Shown here one piece after another: positions 36,577-45,579 of a stretch of DNA of 64,000 bases (the stretch's first letter is position 1; each line of letters opens with the position of its first letter). The notes under the pieces are model-generated. The model was not told where the DNA came from. It ran no database searches and saw only the letters and a list, made by a program, of their open reading frames with translations. Made by a program: the position numbers and the translations under genes. The stretch is from the NCBI RefSeq assembly GCF_900110915.1, contig NZ_FOFG01000001.1, positions 310,001-374,000 on the forward strand, in the 5' to 3' direction. Origin of the DNA: Faunimonas pinastri (lineage in GTDB: Bacteria; Pseudomonadota; Alphaproteobacteria; Rhizobiales; Afifellaceae).

Positions 36577-37887
36577 ATGCAGCAGGGAGATGTCCGAATC
36601 GGCGCGGAGGGGCTGTGCGGGATCCTCACCGTCCCCGACCGGGCCGCCGGTCTGGTGATCGTCGCCCATGGTAGCGACGGCAGACTGGCCCCCCGCACCG
36701 CGGAAGTCGCCCGAACCCTGAACGATCGCGGCTTCGCGACCCTGCTTCTGGATCTGCGGCGGCCGGAGGAAGAGGCAGACCGCGTCATCGTCTTCGATAT
36801 CGCGCTGTTCGCCTCGCGTCTGGCCTCAGCCGTGTGGTGGGTACGGGGCGAGGAAGCGCTTCGGGATCTCCGCATCGGACTTTTCGGAGCCAGCACTGGA
36901 GCCTGCGCGGCGCTGCTGACCGCCGCGCAGCCGAACATGGAAATCGACGCCGTGGTCGCTCGTGGCGGGCGGCCGGATCTTGCGGGCGCTGCACTGGAGA
37001 AGGTGGAAGCGCCGACGCTGCTGATCCTCGGCGGCGATGACGGGCCGGCCGTCGCGCCAAGCCGAGACGCCTTCCGGCATCCGCGCGAGCCCAGTGAACT
37101 GGTGGTCGTGCCGGGCGCGACGCATCTCTTCGAAGAGCCGGGCGCGCTGGAAACCGTGTCGAAGCACGCCGGCGACTGGTTCTGCCGCTACCTTTCGCCG
37201 GGAGGCGAGGCGGATCCCGGGCAGGACGAGCCCGTCCCGTTCCGCGACCGGCGGGATGCCGGACGGCTGATGGCGGCGGCGCTCATGCATCTGGTCGAGG
37301 ATGATCCGGTGGTGTTGGCCCTGCCGCGCGGCGGCGTGCCCGTCGCCTTCGAGATCGCGACGGCGCTCCGGGCGCCGCTGGACCTGATTCTCGTCCGCAA
37401 GCTGGGCGCGCCGCACGAGCCGGAACTCGGCATCGGCGCGATCGTGGAGGGCGACTGCCTCGGCCGCGTGCTGAATGAGGAAATCGTCCGGGAGCTTCGT
37501 GTGCCCGACGCTTACATCGAGGCGGAGACCCGGCGGCAGCTGGAAACCATCGAAGCGCGGCGCCGGGTTTATCTCGGCGGTCGCCCGCCGGTTCCGGTCG
37601 AGGGGCGGACCGCCATCGTGGTGGATGACGGCATCGCCACCGGCGGCACCCTGCGGGCGGCGCTGGAGGGGCTTGCCCGCAGGCGGCCGGCCCGGATCGT
37701 GCTGGCCGTGCCGGTAGCGGCGGCTCGCGTCCTGGAGAGCTTCCGGGGCGAGGTCGACGAGATCGTCTGCCTGTCCGCGCCCGGGCGCTTCTATTCCGTC
37801 GGCCAGAGCTACCGCGACTTCACGCAGACCCGCGACGAGGAGGTGATCGATCTCCTGGCGAGGGCGAGGGCGCGGGATGCGGGTTGA
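36577..37887 (+). CDS. Fusion of a dienelactone-hydrolase-like domain and a phosphoribosyltransferase domain
   Basis: A 436-residue two-domain protein. Residues 1-215 form an alpha/beta hydrolase with nucleophile S106 in LFGASTGACAAL, an acid in LGGDDGPAV and a histidine in VPGATHLFEEPG. Residues 225-436 form a type I phosphoribosyltransferase domain with LALPRGGVPVAFEIA and the PRPP loop AIVVDDGIATGGTLRAAL. Both sets of catalytic residues are intact. Stand-alone versions of each half occur in other genomes next to erythromycin-esterase genes. The substrate is unknown; it may be a modified base or sugar. Its stop lies three bases from the stop of the convergent ndh gene. Confidence 0.88.
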   Translation: MQQGDVRIGAEGLCGILTVPDRAAGLVIVAHGSDGRLAPRTAEVARTLNDRGFATLLLDLRRPEEEADRVIVFDIALFASRLASAVWWVRGEEALRDLRIGLFGASTGACAALLTAAQPNMEIDAVVARGGRPDLAGAALEKVEAPTLLILGGDDGPAVAPSRDAFRHPREPSELVVVPGATHLFEEPGALETVSKHAGDWFCRYLSPGGEADPGQDEPVPFRDRRDAGRLMAAALMHLVEDDPVVLALPRGGVPVAFEIATALRAPLDLILVRKLGAPHEPELGIGAIVEGDCLGRVLNEEIVRELRVPDAYIEAETRRQLETIEARRRVYLGGRPPVPVEGRTAIVVDDGIATGGTLRAALEGLARRRPARIVLAVPVAAARVLESFRGEVDEIVCLSAPGRFYSVGQSYRDFTQTRDEEVIDLLARARARDAG

Positions 37888-37890
37888 GCC

Positions 37891-39213
37891 TCAGAGCTCC
37901 GGTTTGCGGCCGTCGCTCCAGGTGATCAGCCGCGCGCCCTGCTGGTACGTCATGTAGCGCCACAGCCATTGCAGCGAAACGAGCGCACGGCGCTCGAAAC
38001 CGACCAGCAGATAGACGTGAACGAAGCCCCAGAGCATCCAGGCGAACCAGCCGCGAAGCCGGCGCTTGCCGAAATCGAAGATCGCGGCATGGCGGCCGAT
38101 GACGGCGGTGTTGCCGCGATTTTTGAAGTGGAAGGTGCCGATCGGCTTGCCTTCAAGAAGGTTTGCCGCGAGCGCCGGACCGAGGAACTGGCCCTGCTGC
38201 TTGGCCACCTGTGCCAGCGCGGGCAGGGGCTTGCCCGCCTCGTCCGGCGTATGCGCGACATCGCCCATGGCGAAGACGCCGTCGAGCCCCGATACGGAAA
38301 GATCCCGGCCGACCATGATGCGGCCCGCCCGGTCCGCCTCCACGCCGAGCCACTTGGCGGCCGGCGTCGCCTGGACGCCGGCGCCCCAGATGATCGTTCC
38401 GGCGCGGATAAGCTGGCCACCGACGGTGACGCCCTCGCGGGTGATGGTTTCCACCGGCTGGCCCGTCATCACGGTGACGCCGAGCTCCTCCAGGGCGTTC
38501 AGCGCATAATCGCCGAGCTCCTCGGGGAAGGTGTTCAGGATGCGCGGCAGCGCCTCGATCAGGATGACGCGGGAATCCTGGGGGTCGATATGCCGGAAGT
38601 CGCGCTTCAGAGCGTGCCGTCCAAGCTCCGCGATCGCGCCGGCGATTTCCACGCCGGTCGGCCCGCCGCCGACGACGATGGTCGTCGTCAGCGCGTGCTG
38701 CTCGTCCGGATCGCGGCTGGTCTCGGCGCGCTCGAAGCAGGAGAGCACGCGGGCGCGGATATGGCGCGCATCCTCGATGCTCTTGATGCTGGGCGCGAAC
38801 TCCGCCCATTCCGGATGGCCGAAATAGGAATAGACGGAGCCGGTCGCGATCACGAGGCGGTCGTAATGAAGGTCCGGCAGGCCGGCGAGCTGGACGTGCC
38901 GGGTCACGGGGTCGATGCCGCGCACCTCCGCCATCAGCACCTCGATATTGTCGTGGCGGCGCAGGATCTGGCGGATCGGCTGGGCGACATCGGCCGGCGA
39001 CAGGGCGGCCGTTGCCACCTGATAAAGCAGCGGCACGAAGAGATGATAGTTGTGGCGGTCGATCAGCGTGACCCGCACCTTCTTGCCGCCGAGCCGGGAC
39101 GCGGTCTCCAGTCCGGCGAAACCGGCGCCGATGATCACGACGTGCGGCATCGCCGCTTCCTCTGCCGGAGGATTGGTGAAGGCGGGGGTGAGGGGCTTCT
39201 GGTTCTCTGCCAT
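37891..39213 (-). CDS. ndh: Type II NADH:quinone oxidoreductase
   Basis: A 440-residue single-subunit flavoenzyme that moves electrons from NADH to quinone without pumping protons. The FAD Rossmann motif is VIIGAGFAGLETA (residues 27-39), followed by NYHLFVPLLYQVATAALSP. The NADH Rossmann motif is VVGGGPTGVEIAGAIAEL. GVFAMGDVAH closes the FAD site. The C-terminal 60 residues (LRGWFAWMLWGFVHVYLLVGF and after) are amphipathic and attach the enzyme to the inner membrane. About 20 extra residues precede the family core, so an internal start at MPHVVIIGAG is also possible. It diverges from the di-heme oxidoreductase gene. Confidence 0.93.
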   Translation of the reverse strand: MAENQKPLTPAFTNPPAEEAAMPHVVIIGAGFAGLETASRLGGKKVRVTLIDRHNYHLFVPLLYQVATAALSPADVAQPIRQILRRHDNIEVLMAEVRGIDPVTRHVQLAGLPDLHYDRLVIATGSVYSYFGHPEWAEFAPSIKSIEDARHIRARVLSCFERAETSRDPDEQHALTTTIVVGGGPTGVEIAGAIAELGRHALKRDFRHIDPQDSRVILIEALPRILNTFPEELGDYALNALEELGVTVMTGQPVETITREGVTVGGQLIRAGTIIWGAGVQATPAAKWLGVEADRAGRIMVGRDLSVSGLDGVFAMGDVAHTPDEAGKPLPALAQVAKQQGQFLGPALAANLLEGKPIGTFHFKNRGNTAVIGRHAAIFDFGKRRLRGWFAWMLWGFVHVYLLVGFERRALVSLQWLWRYMTYQQGARLITWSDGRKPEL

Positions 39214-39332
39214 GATCGGGACCTAGGCGAGCGGCGTGCGCCTGTCGACCTGCTGAAAGGCGCGGCAGGGTTGCGCAGAAGTCGCATCGGCACGGGCGAC
39301 GCAGACGATCCTCGCCGTTCTTCTTCCATTTC

Positions 39333-39347
39333 CTTCGATTTTCGAAG
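39333..39347. promoter_or_regulatory. Palindrome in the ndh/di-heme oxidoreductase intergenic region
   Basis: A perfect inverted repeat CTTCGA-TTT-TCGAAG lies 54 bases before the di-heme oxidoreductase start, within an AT-rich patch that stands out in this GC-rich region. It is a candidate operator for either divergent transcript. I cannot name the regulator. Confidence 0.45.
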
Positions 39348-39400
39348 TAAATAGGTTCAAGGGACGGAAACGAGTGGCCGTAAGGCCTGAGGGGAAAGCC

Positions 39401-40882
39401 ATGTATGTGGCTCGATTTGTCGCAGCGGCTTTGGGGCTGCTGGCGATCGGAGCGGCGCATGCCGCCGATACGGGAGCGCCCGCCAACGGGGCACCGGTGA
39501 AGGCCGGGACGGAAACGGTCCTTCCGGCAACGACGCCGCCCTGGAGCGAGCGGGTGCTCGTCCAGCATATCGACTTCGACGCCTTCGCCGGATCGCTCGA
39601 CGCAGAGCGCATGAACGAACTGGCGGCGCTGGGGCTGAAGCTCTTCACCGCGAAGTTCACGCTGGCCGATGGGGCGGGGCGGCCGCTTTCCACGCAGGCG
39701 ATCGTGCCGACCAACCGCAAGCGCCCGGTGGCGGACCTCTTCTCGCGCACGGCCGGCATGGACGCCAACGCCTGCTCGTCCTGCCACAACGATCCGGCCC
39801 CCGGCGGCGCCGGCGACTTTACGCAGAACGTCTTCGTCTCCGAGGGCTTCGACACACCGGATTTCGACTCTCTCGACCCGCAATTCTCCAACGAGCGCGG
39901 CACCAAGGCGATGAACGGCTCCGGCCTCGTGGAGCTTCTGGCGCGCGAGATGACGGCCGATCTCCAGGCGGAGCGGAAGGCGGCGCTGCACGAGGCGCGA
40001 GCGAGCGGCACGCCGGTGAAGGCGGGCCTGCACAGCAAGGGCGTCGATTTCGGCACGCTCACCGCCAATCCCGACGGCACGGTCGATCTTGCCGAACTGG
40101 ACGGCGTCGACACCGACCTGATCATCCGCCCCTTCAGCCAGAAGGGCGTCTTCAACTCCATCCGCCAGTTCACGATCAATGCGCTGAACCAGCATCACGG
40201 CATGCAGGCGACGGAACGCTTCGGCAAGCGCTGGACCGGCACTGACGATTTCGACGGTGACGGCTTCAAGGACGAGATCTCGCCGGGCGACGTCTCGGCG
40301 CTGGTGGCGTTCCAGGCGACGATGAAGATGCCGAGTGTGCGCGCCGACCTGCCGCGGGAGTGGCAGGACGCAGCGGCGACCGGCGCCGCGAACTTCACCA
40401 GGATGGGCTGCGCGGCATGCCACCGCCCGGCGCTGCCCCTGAAGAGCCTTTCCTTCGCCGACCCCGGCCCGATCGACGCGGCGGGCACGCTGCGCAATGG
40501 CGAGGTGAAGCAGGGGATCTCCTTCGATCTCGGCCAGACCGAGTGGGGCAAGTCGCTGAAGCGCGACGCCGACGGCAACTATCTCGTGCCGCTCTTCGGC
40601 GACCTGAAACGCCACGTCGTGGCGGACGCGCAGGTGGCGGCGCTCGGCAACGAACTGCTCGGACAGCGGTTCGTGGAGCGCGACGTGTTCCTGACGGCCG
40701 AGCTCTGGGGCGTCGCCTCGACCGCGCCCTACGGGCACCGCGGCGACAAGACGACGATGGACGAGGTGATCCGCGCCCATGGCGGCGAGGCACGCGGCGC
40801 TCGCGATGCCTATGTCGACGGGTCCGATGCCGACCGCCAGTCCATCATTGCCTATCTCAAGACGCGGGTGATCGAGAAATGA
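39401..40882 (+). CDS. Di-heme oxidoreductase family protein (DHOR/DUF1111)
   Basis: A 493-residue periplasmic c-type cytochrome. A signal peptide covers residues 1-21 (LGLLAIGAAHA). Two heme-binding motifs are present, CSSCH (C125-H129) and CAACH (C337-H341). The DUF1111 hallmark DFDGDGFKDEISPGDVSALV also resembles a calcium-binding loop, and the late VASTAPYGHRGD matches the family. Relatives of this MauG-like fold are peroxidases or post-translational modifying enzymes. The ATG at 39401 follows GAGGGGAAA. Its stop overlaps the start of the downstream beta-propeller gene (ATGA), so the two proteins are made together and probably act together. Confidence 0.88.
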   Translation: MYVARFVAAALGLLAIGAAHAADTGAPANGAPVKAGTETVLPATTPPWSERVLVQHIDFDAFAGSLDAERMNELAALGLKLFTAKFTLADGAGRPLSTQAIVPTNRKRPVADLFSRTAGMDANACSSCHNDPAPGGAGDFTQNVFVSEGFDTPDFDSLDPQFSNERGTKAMNGSGLVELLAREMTADLQAERKAALHEARASGTPVKAGLHSKGVDFGTLTANPDGTVDLAELDGVDTDLIIRPFSQKGVFNSIRQFTINALNQHHGMQATERFGKRWTGTDDFDGDGFKDEISPGDVSALVAFQATMKMPSVRADLPREWQDAAATGAANFTRMGCAACHRPALPLKSLSFADPGPIDAAGTLRNGEVKQGISFDLGQTEWGKSLKRDADGNYLVPLFGDLKRHVVADAQVAALGNELLGQRFVERDVFLTAELWGVASTAPYGHRGDKTTMDEVIRAHGGEARGARDAYVDGSDADRQSIIAYLKTRVIEK

Positions 40883-42687
40883 GCCGCTTTCTCTCGCTGA
40901 TGCTCGCGGCTTTCATAGCGATCGCGCCCCTCGGCATCGCGCGCGCCGACGACGCGCCGCCGGTGCCGACCTCCGACATTCCCGACATGCACGAGGAGGC
41001 GAAGGCGGCGGGGATCGACCAGACCTATGACGGGCCGTGGGAGTTCTTCGTCGGCGGCGGCGTCGCGGCGCTGGATTGCAACGGCGACGGCAAGCCGGAC
41101 CTCTTCATCGCCGGTGGCAAGAACCCCGCGAAGCTGCTCATCAACACATCCACCGTGGGCGGCCCGCTCTCCTTCAAGGAGAAGGTGCTGGACCTGCCGG
41201 CGCAGGATCTCGTCAATGTCACCGGAGCGTACGCGCTCGATATCGATGGTGACGGGCATCTCGATCTGGCGGTGCTGCGCGTCGGGCGCAACCTGCTCCT
41301 GAAGGGCGGCAAGGACTGTTCCTTCGAGGTGGCGAACCGCGCCTGGAACTTCGACGGCGGCCGCGCCTGGACGACCTCCTTCGCCGCGACCTGGGAGAAG
41401 GGCAACAGGTTCCCGACGCTGGCCTTCGGCAATTACGTCGACCGCTCCGCGCCGGGCTCGCCATGGGGCACCTGCAGCGACAACGACCTGTTCCGGCCGC
41501 AGGCGGCCTCCACTCCGGCTTCGGCGGCGGGCGGCGCGGCTCCGGCGAGCGCGCCGCCCGCCGTGCCGGACAGCGCGTCCGACAAGCCCGATTACGGCGA
41601 GCGAACGGTGCTGACCCCCGGCTATTGCGCGTTGTCGATGATCTTCACCGACTGGGACCATTCCGGCGAGCCGGCGCTGCGCATCGCCAACGACCGGCAA
41701 TATTACCGGGGTGGCGAGGAGCAGATGTGGAAGGTCTCGCCCGGCCAGCCACCGCGCCTCTACACCACCGCCGATGGCTGGCAGAAGGTGATGATCTGGG
41801 GCATGGGCATCGCGGAGGCCGATCTCGACGCCGATGGCTACCCGGAATACGCCATCACCTCGATGGGCGACACCAAGCTGCAGACGCTGGACAAGGACGC
41901 CGAGGAGGATCGGCCCGTCTACCGCGACGAGGCGTGGGAAAAGCACGCGACGGCACACCGGCCCTATACCGGCGGCGATTATCGCCCCTCGACGGGCTGG
42001 CATTCCGAATTCGGCGACGTGAACAACGATTCGCTGCTGGACCTCTTCATCGCCAAGGGCAACGTGGAGGAAATGCCGGATTTCGCCTCCTACGATCCGG
42101 ACAATCTGCTGCTTGGCCAATGGGACGGCACCTTTGCCGAATCCGGCGACAAGGCCGGCATCGCGCTCCACACCAAGGGGCGGGGCGGCGCGCTGGTGGA
42201 TCTCAACCTCGACGGCAATCTCGATCTCGTGGTGGTCAATCGCGGCCAGCCCGTTTCCGTCTTCCGCAATCTCGGAGCCAGGACGGACTGGGGCCACAAG
42301 CCGCTCGGCAACTGGATGGAAGTGAAGCTGCGCGAGAAGGGCGGCAATCCCGATGCGGTCGGCGCGCGCATCGCGGTGAAGATCGGCACGCGCACGCTGG
42401 TTCGCACGGTGCAGGTCGGCGGCGGCCACGCCTCCGGCCATGCCGGCTTCGTGCATGTCGGTCTCGGCACGGCGGAACGCGCGGAAGTGCGCGTGCAATG
42501 GCCGGACGGGGAATGGAGCCACCCCTACCGCGTTTTCTACGACCAGTTCGTCACCATCGAGCGGGGGACGCCGCAGGCCGGCTACTGGTATCCCGACGAT
42601 GACGGCGAGAGCGCGGCAGCGACACCGCCGGAGAAGGCGGCGCTGGCCACCCGTCCGGCCGCGCCCACGCAGAGCGCCGCAAAGTAA
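40879..42687 (+). CDS. CRTAC1/ASPIC-type secreted beta-propeller protein with FG-GAP/VCBS repeats
   Basis: A 602-residue exported protein. The signal peptide is residues 1-23 (LMLAAFIAIAPLGIARA). The body is built of FG-GAP/VCBS-like repeats with DxDxDG calcium loops: DCNGDGKPD, DIDGDGHLD, DLDADGYPE, DVNNDSLLD and DLNLDGNLD. The C-terminus has an ASPIC/UnbV domain (VGARIAVKIGTRTLVRTVQVGGG, then HVGLG and RVQWPDG). A low-complexity Ala/Pro/Ser insert lies near residues 210-235, and the C-terminal tail is Ala/Pro-rich. It is translationally coupled to the di-heme oxidoreductase and may be its substrate or partner. A strong terminator begins at the base after the stop. Confidence 0.87.
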   Translation: MSRFLSLMLAAFIAIAPLGIARADDAPPVPTSDIPDMHEEAKAAGIDQTYDGPWEFFVGGGVAALDCNGDGKPDLFIAGGKNPAKLLINTSTVGGPLSFKEKVLDLPAQDLVNVTGAYALDIDGDGHLDLAVLRVGRNLLLKGGKDCSFEVANRAWNFDGGRAWTTSFAATWEKGNRFPTLAFGNYVDRSAPGSPWGTCSDNDLFRPQAASTPASAAGGAAPASAPPAVPDSASDKPDYGERTVLTPGYCALSMIFTDWDHSGEPALRIANDRQYYRGGEEQMWKVSPGQPPRLYTTADGWQKVMIWGMGIAEADLDADGYPEYAITSMGDTKLQTLDKDAEEDRPVYRDEAWEKHATAHRPYTGGDYRPSTGWHSEFGDVNNDSLLDLFIAKGNVEEMPDFASYDPDNLLLGQWDGTFAESGDKAGIALHTKGRGGALVDLNLDGNLDLVVVNRGQPVSVFRNLGARTDWGHKPLGNWMEVKLREKGGNPDAVGARIAVKIGTRTLVRTVQVGGGHASGHAGFVHVGLGTAERAEVRVQWPDGEWSHPYRVFYDQFVTIERGTPQAGYWYPDDDGESAAATPPEKAALATRPAAPTQSAAK

Positions 42688-42712
42688 AAGCCCCGGCGCG
42701 GGGCCGGGGCTT
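42688..42712 (+). terminator. Rho-independent-type terminator after the di-heme/CRTAC1 operon
   Basis: A ten-base perfect stem AAGCCCCGGC/GCCGGGGCTT with a five-base loop begins immediately after the TAA. It lies between convergent genes and can work in both directions. Confidence 0.8.
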
Positions 42713-42742
42713 GGGTATCGACGTCGCGAAGGGGGGTTGCGA

Positions 42743-43912
42743 TCAGGGCGTCATGACCACCTTGATGCAGCCGTCCTTCTTGTCGCGGAAGGTATGATAG
42801 AGGTCGGGACCGTCCTCCAGCTTGGCGCGGTGGGTGATGACGAAGGACGGGTCGATCTGCCCGTCCAGCACCCGGTGCATCAGATCGTCGATATAGCGGT
42901 TCACGTGCGTCTGCCCGGTGCGGATGGTGAGGCCCTTGTTCATGGCCGCGCCGAAGGGGATCTTGTCGAGGAGCCCGCCATAGACGCCCGGCACCGAGAC
43001 GATGCCCGCGGGCCGGCAGGCCATGATCGCCTCGCGCAGAACATGCGGCCGGTCGGTGCCCAGCATCGCGGCCGCCTTGGCCTTGTCGATGACCGCGTCG
43101 ATGGAGCCGCCCGCATGGGCTTCCATGCCGACGGAATCGATGCACTTTTCCGGCCCGTGGCCGTGCGTCATCTGGTTCAGGCGCTCCAGGACGTTTTCCT
43201 GCGACGAATCGATGGTCTCCGCGCCGGCTGCTCGCGCCATGGCGAGGCGTTCCGGCACCAGGTCGATGGCGATCACGCGCTCCGCGCCGAGCAGGATGGC
43301 GCTCTTGATGCAGAACTGGCCGACCGGACCGCAGCCCCAGACGGCGACCGTGTCGGTGGGCTCGATCTCGCAGTTCTTGGCGGCCATCCAGCCGGTCGGG
43401 AAGATATCGGTCAGGAACAGGAGCTGCTCGTCCGGCACCCCGTCCGGAGCCTTCACGGGCGCCACGTCGGCGAAGGGTACGCGCACATATTCCGCCTGCC
43501 CTCCGGCATAGCCGCCGGTCAGGTGGGAATAGCCGAAGAGGCCGGCGGCCTGATGGCCGAACATCTTCTTCGCCATTTCGCCGTTGCGGTTGCTGCGCTC
43601 GCAGACGGAGAAGTTGCCGCGTTTGCACTGGTAGCATTCGCCGCAGCAGATGGTGAAGGGGACGACGATCTTGTCGCCGACCTTGAACTTCTTGTGGTCG
43701 CGCCCGACATCCACGACCTCGCCCATGAATTCGTGGCCGAGCACGTCGCCGCTTTCCATGGTGGGGATGTAGCCGTCCATGAGATGCAGGTCGGAGCCGC
43801 AGATCGCGCAGCTCGTGACCTTGATGATGACGTCGCGCCCGTCCTCGATCTGCGGGTCGGGAACGGTGTCGTAGCGGATGTCGCCTTTGCCGTGCCAGCA
43901 CAGTGCCTTCAT
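42743..43912 (-). CDS. Zinc-dependent alcohol dehydrogenase, formaldehyde-dehydrogenase-like
   Basis: A 389-residue medium-chain dehydrogenase. Catalytic zinc ligands are in [19 protein letters not shown] and GHEFMGEV. The structural zinc lobe is [16 protein letters not shown]. The NAD site is [17 protein letters not shown]. The length and the long insert [20 protein letters not shown] place it in the glutathione-independent formaldehyde dehydrogenase-like group, common next to stress genes in rhizobia. The substrate is not certain. I chose the ATG at 43912 since [15 protein letters not shown] is the family start; the frame is open further upstream. It diverges from the ornithine decarboxylase leader. 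Confidence 0.9.
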   Translation of the reverse strand: MKALCWHGKGDIRYDTVPDPQIEDGRDVIIKVTSCAICGSDLHLMDGYIPTMESGDVLGHEFMGEVVDVGRDHKKFKVGDKIVVPFTICCGECYQCKRGNFSVCERSNRNGEMAKKMFGHQAAGLFGYSHLTGGYAGGQAEYVRVPFADVAPVKAPDGVPDEQLLFLTDIFPTGWMAAKNCEIEPTDTVAVWGCGPVGQFCIKSAILLGAERVIAIDLVPERLAMARAAGAETIDSSQENVLERLNQMTHGHGPEKCIDSVGMEAHAGGSIDAVIDKAKAAAMLGTDRPHVLREAIMACRPAGIVSVPGVYGGLLDKIPFGAAMNKGLTIRTGQTHVNRYIDDLMHRVLDGQIDPSFVITHRAKLEDGPDLYHTFRDKKDGCIKVVMTP

Positions 43913-44199
43913 GTGGATCTCCGGGGTTTGGCGGCCCGTTCGCCGTCGTTTTCGGAACCTTCGTCGGGGGGAGGGGTTCCGAGCCCGGCGCCCGAATTTG
44001 GTTCGCCGGAAAAGCGCGTCGTTCACGGTTTGAGGAACGCTGAAAAAGACTATTGATTGTGAAGGGCGAAGCACCTAAATCCGCCCTTGCCCAAATTCGC
44101 ACGTGCCTGTGGTCCCCGGTTCCGATCGGCAGACTTAAAGCAACGACGGTGGCGGGCTTTTTTAGTCTCAGTCGGCCCGTCCAAAGGTCGGCGACACTG
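43913..44199. other. Non-coding part of the adh/odc intergenic region
   Basis: This stretch precedes the structured leader and must contain the promoters of the alcohol dehydrogenase and ornithine decarboxylase transcripts. I see a seven-base hairpin AAGGGCG/CGCCCTT at 44062-44088 and a T-run at 44158-44163, but no gene. It is clearly more AT-rich than its surroundings around 44040-44170. Confidence 0.5.
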
Positions 44200-44418
44200 A
44201 AGAGGCACACCTTCTTTGCCGGACGTGCGGACGGGGAACTCCCCTTCCAAGCGATGGCCTTCCCAGACGGGTCCCAACCCGGTTGGCAGGCCTTTCGGCG
44301 CGAACCCATTCGGTCCCAGGACCGGTTGGGGGGATCCAGGGATGCTGGCACCCGTCTCCATCGCGGGCTGGCATCGGCGCAGGACTCCCTTGGCTGTAAC
44401 CGCTTTGAATGACGGGAG
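44200..44418 (+). ncRNA. Structured 5' leader of ornithine decarboxylase, probable speF-type RNA element
   Basis: About 220 non-coding bases upstream of odc hold several hairpins. GGGG/CCCC with loop AACT lies at 44233-44244. A composite stem GGCCT (44256-44260) / AGGCC (44288-44292) encloses CGGGT/ACCCG (44268-44281). A longer hairpin with GATGC/GCATC and CCCG/CGGG lies at 44341-44375. A final helix pairs CTCCC (44385-44389) with GGGAG (44414-44418), the ribosome binding site. Alphaproteobacterial ornithine decarboxylase genes are known to carry the conserved speF RNA motif at this position. I assign it from location, gene and structure, not from a covariance search. Confidence 0.65.
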
Positions 44419-44425
44419 ATCACCC

Positions 44426-45559
44426 ATGATCACCGACCGTATACGCTCGTTCCTCGATGAGCGACGACCCGAAGGCCCTTGCCTCGTCGTCGACCGTGAC
44501 GTCGTGCGCCGCAATTACGATGCGCTCCACCATGCGCTGCCGGACAGCCGTATCTTCTACGCTGTGAAGGCGAATCCCGCGCCCGAGATCCTTTCGCTCC
44601 TGGCCGAGCTCGGCTCCTCCTTCGACACCGCCTCGGTGGCCGAAGTGCAGATGGCCATTGCCGCCGGAGCAACGCCGGATCGCATTTCCTTCGGCAACAC
44701 GATCAAGAAGGAACGCGACATCGCGCGCGCCTTCGAGCTCGGCATCGGCCTCTACGCCGTCGACAGCTTCGAGGAAGTGGAAAAGGTGGCCCGTGCCGCT
44801 CCCGGCGCGCGCGTCTTCTGCCGCATCCTGACGGATGGCGAAGGGGCCGAATGGCCGCTCAGCCGCAAGTTCGGCTGCGAGCCCTCCATGGCGGTCGATG
44901 TGCTGACCCATGCCCATACGCTGGGCCTGAAGGCGCACGGCGTTTCCTTCCACGTGGGCTCGCAGCAGACGAACCCCGGCGCCTGGGACCGTGCGCTGGC
45001 CAGCGCCGCGGAGATCTTCCGCGACTGCGCCGAGCGCGGCATGACGCTGGGCATGGTCAATCTCGGCGGCGGGTTCCCGACGCGCTACCTCAAGGACGTG
45101 CCGGCGGCGGAAGCCTACGGGCAGGCGATCTTCGATTCGCTGCGCGCCCATTTCGGCAACCGTATCCCGGAAACCATCATCGAGCCCGGCCGTGGCATGG
45201 TCGGCGATGCCGGCGTGCTGAAGGCCGAAGTGGTACTGGTGTCGAAGAAGTCGCCGACCGACGAGATCCGCTGGGTCTATCTGGACGTAGGCAAGTTCGG
45301 CGGCCTGGCCGAGACCATGGACGAGGCCATCCGCTATCCGATCCGCACGGAGCGGGACGGCACGGAGACCGCGCCCTGCGTGCTCGCCGGCCCGACCTGC
45401 GACAGCGCCGACGTGCTCTACGAGAAGAAGCCCTACGACCTGCCGATCTCGCTTACGATCGGCGACGAAGTGCTGATCGAGTGCACCGGCGCCTACACCA
45501 CGACCTATGCGTCGGTGGCCTTCAACGGCTTCGAGCCGCTCGCCTCCTACGTCATCTGA
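44426..45559 (+). CDS. odc: Ornithine/lysine decarboxylase, type III PLP (alanine-racemase fold)
   Basis: A 377-residue decarboxylase that makes putrescine from ornithine, or cadaverine from lysine, starting polyamine synthesis. PLP is bound by K48 in FYAVKANP. Other signatures are FDTASVAEVQMAIAAG, SFHVGSQQTNPGAW, the glycine loop VNLGGGFPTRY, IIEPGRGMVGDAG and the dimer-interface cysteine in AGPTCDSADVLYEKK. The length fits the short rhizobial L/ODC group. Start at 44426 follows GGGAG seven bases upstream; the frame is open further upstream but is filled by the leader RNA. A GC hairpin follows the gene. Confidence 0.93.
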   Translation: MITDRIRSFLDERRPEGPCLVVDRDVVRRNYDALHHALPDSRIFYAVKANPAPEILSLLAELGSSFDTASVAEVQMAIAAGATPDRISFGNTIKKERDIARAFELGIGLYAVDSFEEVEKVARAAPGARVFCRILTDGEGAEWPLSRKFGCEPSMAVDVLTHAHTLGLKAHGVSFHVGSQQTNPGAWDRALASAAEIFRDCAERGMTLGMVNLGGGFPTRYLKDVPAAEAYGQAIFDSLRAHFGNRIPETIIEPGRGMVGDAGVLKAEVVLVSKKSPTDEIRWVYLDVGKFGGLAETMDEAIRYPIRTERDGTETAPCVLAGPTCDSADVLYEKKPYDLPISLTIGDEVLIECTGAYTTTYASVAFNGFEPLASYVI

Positions 45560-45579
45560 ACGCCATCTGATCACCATGG

